Assembly: GCA_965655465.1 (NCBI GenBank)
Contig: CBFHGY010000073.1
Span: forward strand, 1 to 11,317
Length of the DNA stretch: 11,317 nt
Origin: VMCP01 sp965655465
Lineage (GTDB): Bacteria > Bacteroidota > Bacteroidia > NS11-12g > UBA955
Reading direction: 5' to 3'
Shown here one piece after another: positions 6,939-11,317 of this stretch. The translations under genes and the position numbers were made by a program. The notes under the pieces are model-generated. The model saw only the letters and a program-made list of their open reading frames with translations, did not search any database and was not told the origin of the DNA. Positions within the stretch are counted from its first letter, which is position 1, and every line of letters starts with the position of its first letter.

Positions 6939-8336
6939 ATGAAAAATAAATATCTTGACTTAATCCAACAGACATTTGACTTCCCAGTTGAAGAGTTTAA
7001 AGTAGATGATGAAGGCCAATTGTCGTTTCACGACATTCCGTTAATGGAACTTATCAAACAGTACGGAACGCCTTTAAAGTTCATCTATCTACCTAAGATA
7101 AGTGAGAATATCCGCCGTGCACGGTCTTGGTTTAATGTAGCCATTGCTAAGGCAGACTACAAAGGCAAATACTATTATTGTTATTGTACCAAAAGCAATC
7201 ACTTTCAACATACTCTCGATGAAGTATTGAAGAACGATGTGCATTTAGAGACTTCATCACAGTTCGACATCAACATCATTGAAACCTTGGAAGAACAGGG
7301 CAAAATCAACAAGGATAAGTTTGTGGTTTGCAATGGATTCAAGCGAGATGTGTATATCGAAAACATCGCTGGTCTGATCAATAATGGATGGTCCAATGTA
7401 ATTCCCGTTTTTGACAATCAGCGGGAAGTAAATATGTTACTTGAGCATACCGACAAAGAATTTAAGTGTGGTATCCGGATCGCAGCAGAAGAAGAACCAA
7501 AATTTGAATTCTATACCAGCCGTTTGGGGATCGGATACAAAGACATTCTCCCCTTTTACCGTTCTGCGGTAAAAACCAATCCACAAATCAAATTAAAAAT
7601 GTTGCATTTCTTCATTAATACAGGCATCTATGACACCGCGTATTATTGGAATGAATTGCATAAATGTTTGCGTGTTTACTGCGAATTGAAAAAGGAATGT
7701 CCGGACTTGGATACGTTAAACATCGGCGGTGGATTTCCTATTAAGAATAAATTAGCCTTTGAATACGATTACGAATATATGGCCGAAGAGATTGTGAGCC
7801 AAATCAAACAAGTTTGCGATGAAAACGGGATTCCGGAGCCGGATATTTTTACCGAATTCGGTTCTTTTACGGTGGGAGAAGCAGGCGGAACGGTATTTTC
7901 CGTTCTGGATCAAAAAGCGCAAAACGACCGTGAAAAGTGGAACATGATTGACTCTAGCTTCATGACACAATTACCTGATGCTTGGGCGATTAACAAGAAA
8001 TTCATCATGTTGCCCATTAACCGTTGGCATGCCGATTATGAGCGGGTATTACTAGGCGGCATTACGTGCGATTCCGACGATTATTACAACTCAGAACAGC
8101 ACGTAAACGCCATTTATTTGCCAACCTACGATCGCGAGGACACTCTTTACTTGGGCTTTTTTCACACAGCGGCTTATCAAGAAAGTATTGGGGGCTATGG
8201 GGGCATACAACATTGCCTCACTCCTGCACCCAAACATGTAATTATTGATCGCGATGAAAATGGCGAATATACGTTCAAACTCTTTTCCAAAGAGCAGAGT
8301 TATAAAAGCATGCTTAAAACCTTAGGATATTTCTAA
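6939..8336 (+). CDS. speA: PLP-dependent arginine decarboxylase (alanine-racemase fold, Bacteroidota type)
   Basis: This 465-residue cytoplasmic enzyme probably converts arginine to agmatine, the first step of polyamine synthesis. It has the two-domain layout of fold-III decarboxylases. The PLP lysine is K85 (YYYCYCTKSNHF), H223 (MLHFFINTG) should stack on the cofactor, and N261-G265 (NIGGGF) forms the phosphate-binding glycine loop. E306 (TEFGSF) should contact the PLP pyridine nitrogen. C377 with D378 (ITCDSDD) is the catalytic cysteine donated across the dimer, and Y413 (AAYQ) lies near the end of the active site. The protein is much shorter than classical biosynthetic SpeA (about 630 residues), as is usual for the version annotated as arginine decarboxylase in Flavobacteria. 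No agmatinase gene follows; it stands alone with its own promoter and terminator. Another basic amino-acid substrate is possible. Confidence 0.85.
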   Translation: MKNKYLDLIQQTFDFPVEEFKVDDEGQLSFHDIPLMELIKQYGTPLKFIYLPKISENIRRARSWFNVAIAKADYKGKYYYCYCTKSNHFQHTLDEVLKNDVHLETSSQFDINIIETLEEQGKINKDKFVVCNGFKRDVYIENIAGLINNGWSNVIPVFDNQREVNMLLEHTDKEFKCGIRIAAEEEPKFEFYTSRLGIGYKDILPFYRSAVKTNPQIKLKMLHFFINTGIYDTAYYWNELHKCLRVYCELKKECPDLDTLNIGGGFPIKNKLAFEYDYEYMAEEIVSQIKQVCDENGIPEPDIFTEFGSFTVGEAGGTVFSVLDQKAQNDREKWNMIDSSFMTQLPDAWAINKKFIMLPINRWHADYERVLLGGITCDSDDYYNSEQHVNAIYLPTYDREDTLYLGFFHTAAYQESIGGYGGIQHCLTPAPKHVIIDRDENGEYTFKLFSKEQSYKSMLKTLGYF

Positions 8337-8496
8337 CCCCTAAATAATCCGCATATATAAAGGTCTCTAAAACACCATTTTAGACAAAATCCAAGAATTC
8401 CTCTAAATTCGCAATTGAAGTTTTAATCCATCTTTATCCGGAAATTATAGAGGAATTTTAATTCTGAACGAATTGGGATTGGGTATGTACATAATA
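8337..8496. other. 3' spacer after arginine decarboxylase, with a long-range inverted repeat
   Basis: No gene is visible. AATTCCTCTA (8396-8405) and TAGAGGAATT (8448-8457) are perfect reverse complements with a 42-base loop. One G.T and one A-T pair extend the stem outward. This lies just before the strong terminator and could protect the mRNA 3' end or mark a small 3' RNA, but nothing in the sequence proves it. Confidence 0.4.
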
Positions 8497-8526
8497 GGCC
8501 AGTTTCTATAGGAATTGGCCTTTTTT
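8497..8526 (+). terminator. Intrinsic terminator of the arginine decarboxylase gene
   Basis: A 10-bp stem runs GGCCAGTTTC / GGAATTGGCC with the loop TATA, including two G.T pairs, and is followed at once by six Ts (8521-8526). This is a classic intrinsic terminator on the plus strand. The last two Ts overlap the complement of the symporter stop codon (8525-8527). On the minus strand the stem is followed by TATTATG, so it may also partly end the symporter transcript. Confidence 0.85.
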
Positions 8527-10018
8527 ATGCCATTTTATGCGCATCTTTGGCTTGTGCAAATAAGGCAAATCCGAGGAAAGACAACAATCCGTTTAAAAGG
8601 ATTAACTCATAACCAAATTGGTATGACCATCCTAAAGGTGGAATTCCTATCAGATCCGACACATATGCATTCTTTGCCAAATACCAACACAACAGTGGCA
8701 TTGTTAGGCTCACTATCAATATGTTTATTGAGTTAGGACGCTTATTTGTAAACATACCCAAGGCAAACAAACCAATCAAAGGGCCATAGGTGTAATTTGC
8801 AAGACCTAATACAACATCTATGATTGCGCCTTCGGCAAACCTATCAAAACCGAGTATGGATAGCAAAAGCAAAACGGCAAAAATTGCATGAAGTAAACGC
8901 CTTACTTGATTCTTCTTTTTGTTGTTCCAACTCCGTTGGTTTACCCTTAAAAGGTCAAAGTAAGTACTGGTAGTCAGGGTAGTCAATACAGAATCGGCAC
9001 TACTAAATGTAGCAGCTGCCAGTCCCAGTACAAAGGCCATTCCTGCAATTCCACCCAATTTAAATGCAATACTCGGAAAATACAGATCCGATTTACCTTG
9101 CAATACCGACAACATTTCGGGCGTATTATTCAAATATGCAATCATAACCACACCGAGACTCAGAAATACCACATTGACCAAAACAACCACAAAGGCCGTT
9201 GCGAGCATGTTCTTTTGGGCATCTTTCAATGTGCGGAGACTCAGGTTTTTTTGCATCATATTCTGATCCAAACCGGTCATCGCAATACATATAAACATGC
9301 CCCCTAAAAAATGTTTCAACCAGTAGGTCGAACTCAATATATGAGTATTGATAATTTCAGTATGTTGCGATCGTTCAAAAATTTCCCCCAGAGAAAATGC
9401 TTCTAAGGAAGGCGCGTTTAACATGCTGTATAATGCAATAACCAATCCACCAATAAGGAAAACACTTTGAATTGCATCGGTAAACACTAAGGTTCGTATT
9501 CCGCCTTTGAGAGTATATAGCAAAATGAGGGAAATGATAAGTGCCACGGATACCGCAAAAGGGATATGCCAGTAATCGAATAGGAAAACCTGCAAGATCG
9601 CTACGGCTAAAAATAAGCGGCCGGCACTGCCTAATAACCGAGAAATAATGAAAAAGAAGGCTCCTGTTTTTTGGGCTGTTGGATTAAAGCGCAATTCTAA
9701 ATATCCATAGATACTGGTTACCTCGTGTTTATAATAAAGGGGCAATAACCAATAGGCAATGACCAAATACCCAAAGAAATATCCAATCACCAACTGAAAA
9801 TAATGCCAATGGCTTGCCGATACCGCTCCAGGAACGCTAATAAAACTCACACCACTCATAGAATCTGAGAGCATGCCCAAGGCGACCATCCACCAAATAC
9901 TCTGTTTATTTCCTAAGAAATAACTGTTGCTATCGGCATTTTGGGAAGTTATGCGACCAATTAAAAGCAACATCACAAAATAGGATGCAATGCCCAGTAA
10001 AATCCATTCGGGTTTCAT
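8525..10018 (-). CDS. Sodium:solute symporter (SSS family)
   Basis: This is a 497-residue inner-membrane protein with about 13 hydrophobic helices, the usual length and layout of the SSS family (LeuT fold). These proteins use the Na+ gradient to take up sugars, amino acids, carboxylates and similar solutes. The helix 1 region is WWMVALGMLSDSMSGVSFIS (42-61). The family signature GGIRTLVFTDAIQSVFLIGG spans 172-191, followed by GLDQNMMQKNLS (249-260). AATFSSADS (335-343) holds the two serines S339 and S340 expected at the Na2 sodium site. The substrate cannot be read from the sequence. Its ATG overlaps the stop of the preceding gene as TAATG, so the two are co-translated. The stop codon lies in the T-run of the convergent terminator. 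Confidence 0.93.
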   Translation of the reverse strand: MKPEWILLGIASYFVMLLLIGRITSQNADSNSYFLGNKQSIWWMVALGMLSDSMSGVSFISVPGAVSASHWHYFQLVIGYFFGYLVIAYWLLPLYYKHEVTSIYGYLELRFNPTAQKTGAFFFIISRLLGSAGRLFLAVAILQVFLFDYWHIPFAVSVALIISLILLYTLKGGIRTLVFTDAIQSVFLIGGLVIALYSMLNAPSLEAFSLGEIFERSQHTEIINTHILSSTYWLKHFLGGMFICIAMTGLDQNMMQKNLSLRTLKDAQKNMLATAFVVVLVNVVFLSLGVVMIAYLNNTPEMLSVLQGKSDLYFPSIAFKLGGIAGMAFVLGLAAATFSSADSVLTTLTTSTYFDLLRVNQRSWNNKKKNQVRRLLHAIFAVLLLLSILGFDRFAEGAIIDVVLGLANYTYGPLIGLFALGMFTNKRPNSINILIVSLTMPLLCWYLAKNAYVSDLIGIPPLGWSYQFGYELILLNGLLSFLGFALFAQAKDAHKMA

Positions 10019-11317
10019 TATTTCTTGCGTTTTTTAGGGGCTCTAATACCCATTTCTTTAAGTAATTCAGTGCTATTTCTCGGATTCCCTTTTAAGGGTT
10101 TCATCTCAACATAGGTGAGGGTATTTTCTAGAATTTTTAGGTTGAATAAACTTGGAGCATCCAAATAATACACGTCTCCATTCCGCGTTTCTGCCATGAT
10201 AAATTGTAAATCATTAAAGGCCAAAGGAATTTGCTTGGTTTTTGGGATTTCCGGAAAAAGTACCGTAAAAGACTCTCCACCGTAAACGGCAAAAACCCTT
10301 TTAACCTCTAAAGGAATTTTACCTAATTCACACAAAATAAGCTCGGCATAGGCCGGTTCTATTTCTATGGGATGCGCCATAGTAAAAACACCAAAACTTT
10401 GAATGGTAAAACGGCCTTTTTTTCGGGCGCTCGAATTCGACACCCCGAATAAAGATTGCTTTTGTTGAATTCTATCTTGCGTTAACTTTTGTGAACGCAT
10501 AAAATGCCATAGTGCCTGTTTGCGATTGCGAATTGCCTCATATTTTGCGAATGCTTTATCAAAATTGGCATCCCATTGAGCCTTTTCTTTGTCACTTCCC
10601 TCTGTAAATTCGCTTGGCTTCATTATGCCAATTTCCCAAATACCTCTGTGCGTTTTGAGTTCTAATGTCACCATACGATGTCCTAATTTCATCCGGATAT
10701 CGATCCAATTTTTATCTTTGAAAAATGCTTGCACGTGTTGTTGCGACAGTTGCGTTTTAAAGGCAAATCGCATTCCTTTAAAGACGTCTAATTCAGGAAA
10801 TAAGCTGTGCGTTCGATCAAAAAGTTGGATTTCCTGAATACCGGCAACACTCTTTCGATTCCGCGGCAACACGCGAATGCCAACCTGCGTTTTACCTCGA
10901 ACAATTCGGCGGATTTCTTTGGCAGTACCGGGTGGATCTAATACAAAATCGCCTTTATATTTACCCAATCGCATTTCAAATTCATTGGGTGCCATCAAGT
11001 AGTTGAACCCTTCGGTTTCAAAAGCTTGATCGATGGACCATATTTGAAAATCGCTTTGAATTTTTGCCGTTTCTTGCCCCTTATAAAACTGGTAAAAGTC
11101 AATTTTAGGGGGCATACCGTCAAAATCAAATTGGTAATCGTAATCGTAATAATGCAGCCATTGGGTATTGGCTGTATTCCGCGCATAAAATCGGTCTGAG
11201 GCATTCAAAGTATGGAGAAAATTGATTTCCGCACGATAACCCGATTTGAGAGAAAGGTCTTGTTTTTTGTCGATACTGCTCACGGAAACTGACAGGCAAA
11301 AAGCGGGATGTAATGCA
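10018..11317 (-). CDS. Protein of unknown function, probably exported; 5' end outside window
   Basis: At least 432 codons are visible. The frame stays open through the right edge, so the GTG at 11283 is not a convincing start. The extra upstream residues (ALHPAFCLSVS) look like the end of a signal peptide, which would make this a secreted or periplasmic protein whose true ATG lies just outside. I recognise no catalytic motif. It has a Tyr/Asp/Phe-rich N-terminal part (YYDYDYQFDFDG), a basic middle rich in charged residues (about 230-285), and a beta-rich C-terminal part starting GRFTIQSFGVF (about 290 onward, GTG numbering). That last part weakly recalls C-terminal domains of large uncharacterised Bacteroidota proteins, but this is from memory only. 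It ends with a basic APKKRKK tail. It overlaps the symporter start by one base (TAATG), so the two probably act in one process. Confidence 0.6.
   Translation of the reverse strand, partial: ALHPAFCLSVSVSSIDKKQDLSLKSGYRAEINFLHTLNASDRFYARNTANTQWLHYYDYDYQFDFDGMPPKIDFYQFYKGQETAKIQSDFQIWSIDQAFETEGFNYLMAPNEFEMRLGKYKGDFVLDPPGTAKEIRRIVRGKTQVGIRVLPRNRKSVAGIQEIQLFDRTHSLFPELDVFKGMRFAFKTQLSQQHVQAFFKDKNWIDIRMKLGHRMVTLELKTHRGIWEIGIMKPSEFTEGSDKEKAQWDANFDKAFAKYEAIRNRKQALWHFMRSQKLTQDRIQQKQSLFGVSNSSARKKGRFTIQSFGVFTMAHPIEIEPAYAELILCELGKIPLEVKRVFAVYGGESFTVLFPEIPKTKQIPLAFNDLQFIMAETRNGDVYYLDAPSLFNLKILENTLTYVEMKPLKGNPRNSTELLKEMGIRAPKKRKK

Noticed and set aside
11281..11283. GTG as the start of the unknown right-edge protein
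   Set aside because: The frame is open to the window edge and the upstream residues look like the end of a signal peptide, so the real start is probably outside.
1..11317. Mobile element, CRISPR array, phage, toxin-antitoxin or biosynthetic cluster
   Set aside because: No transposase or integrase motif, spaced repeat array, tRNA-linked direct repeat or defence gene was seen; gene content looks like core chromosome.

Overview
The window looks like ordinary chromosomal DNA of a member of the Bacteroidota, perhaps close to the Flavobacteriales. Three things point there. First, the protein types: a TonB-dependent receptor with the GTGFR..NIFTEEHAALTGAR barrel signature, an LDH-like malate dehydrogenase, and the roughly 465-residue Bacteroidota type of arginine decarboxylase. 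Second, strong Shine-Dalgarno sequences are absent and the bases before the starts are A-rich. Third, there are four exact matches to the Bacteroidota -7 promoter element TAnnTTTG, three of them 19-33 bases before a start codon. Base composition looks even and AT-leaning throughout. I saw no transposase, integrase, phage gene, CRISPR array, tRNA or rRNA.

Layout. Bases 3-1157 (+) hold the C-terminal barrel of a TonB-dependent receptor whose start lies before the window. It converges on an OprD-type outer-membrane porin (1219-2670, -). A divergent spacer (2671-2818) carries a good promoter for a class I SAM-dependent methyltransferase (2819-3427, +). This converges on a pirin-family cupin protein with an unusual exported-looking N-terminus (3606-4502, -). 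A 484-base stretch with no recognisable gene (4503-4986) follows.

The central part is a two-gene unit read leftward: malate dehydrogenase (5844-6767, -) then an EamA/DMT-type transporter (4987-5844, -), overlapping as TAATG. The arginine decarboxylase (6939-8336, +) is divergent from mdh and ends in a textbook intrinsic terminator (8497-8526). A second TAATG-coupled leftward pair fills the right end: a large protein of unknown function, running off the window edge, followed by a sodium:solute symporter (8525-10018, -).

How the genes work together. The outer-membrane genes handle uptake, probably of an iron chelate or similar ligand (receptor) and of small anionic or amino-acid-like solutes (porin). 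The interior genes cover central carbon metabolism (malate to oxaloacetate), polyamine synthesis (arginine to agmatine) and inner-membrane transport. The two tightly coupled pairs suggest functional links (mdh with a metabolite exporter; unknown exported protein with a Na+ symporter), but the sequence does not reveal substrates. I found no convincing undescribed system. The most worthwhile leads are the exported-looking pirin, the unknown protein coupled to the symporter, and the unexplained 484-base gap.
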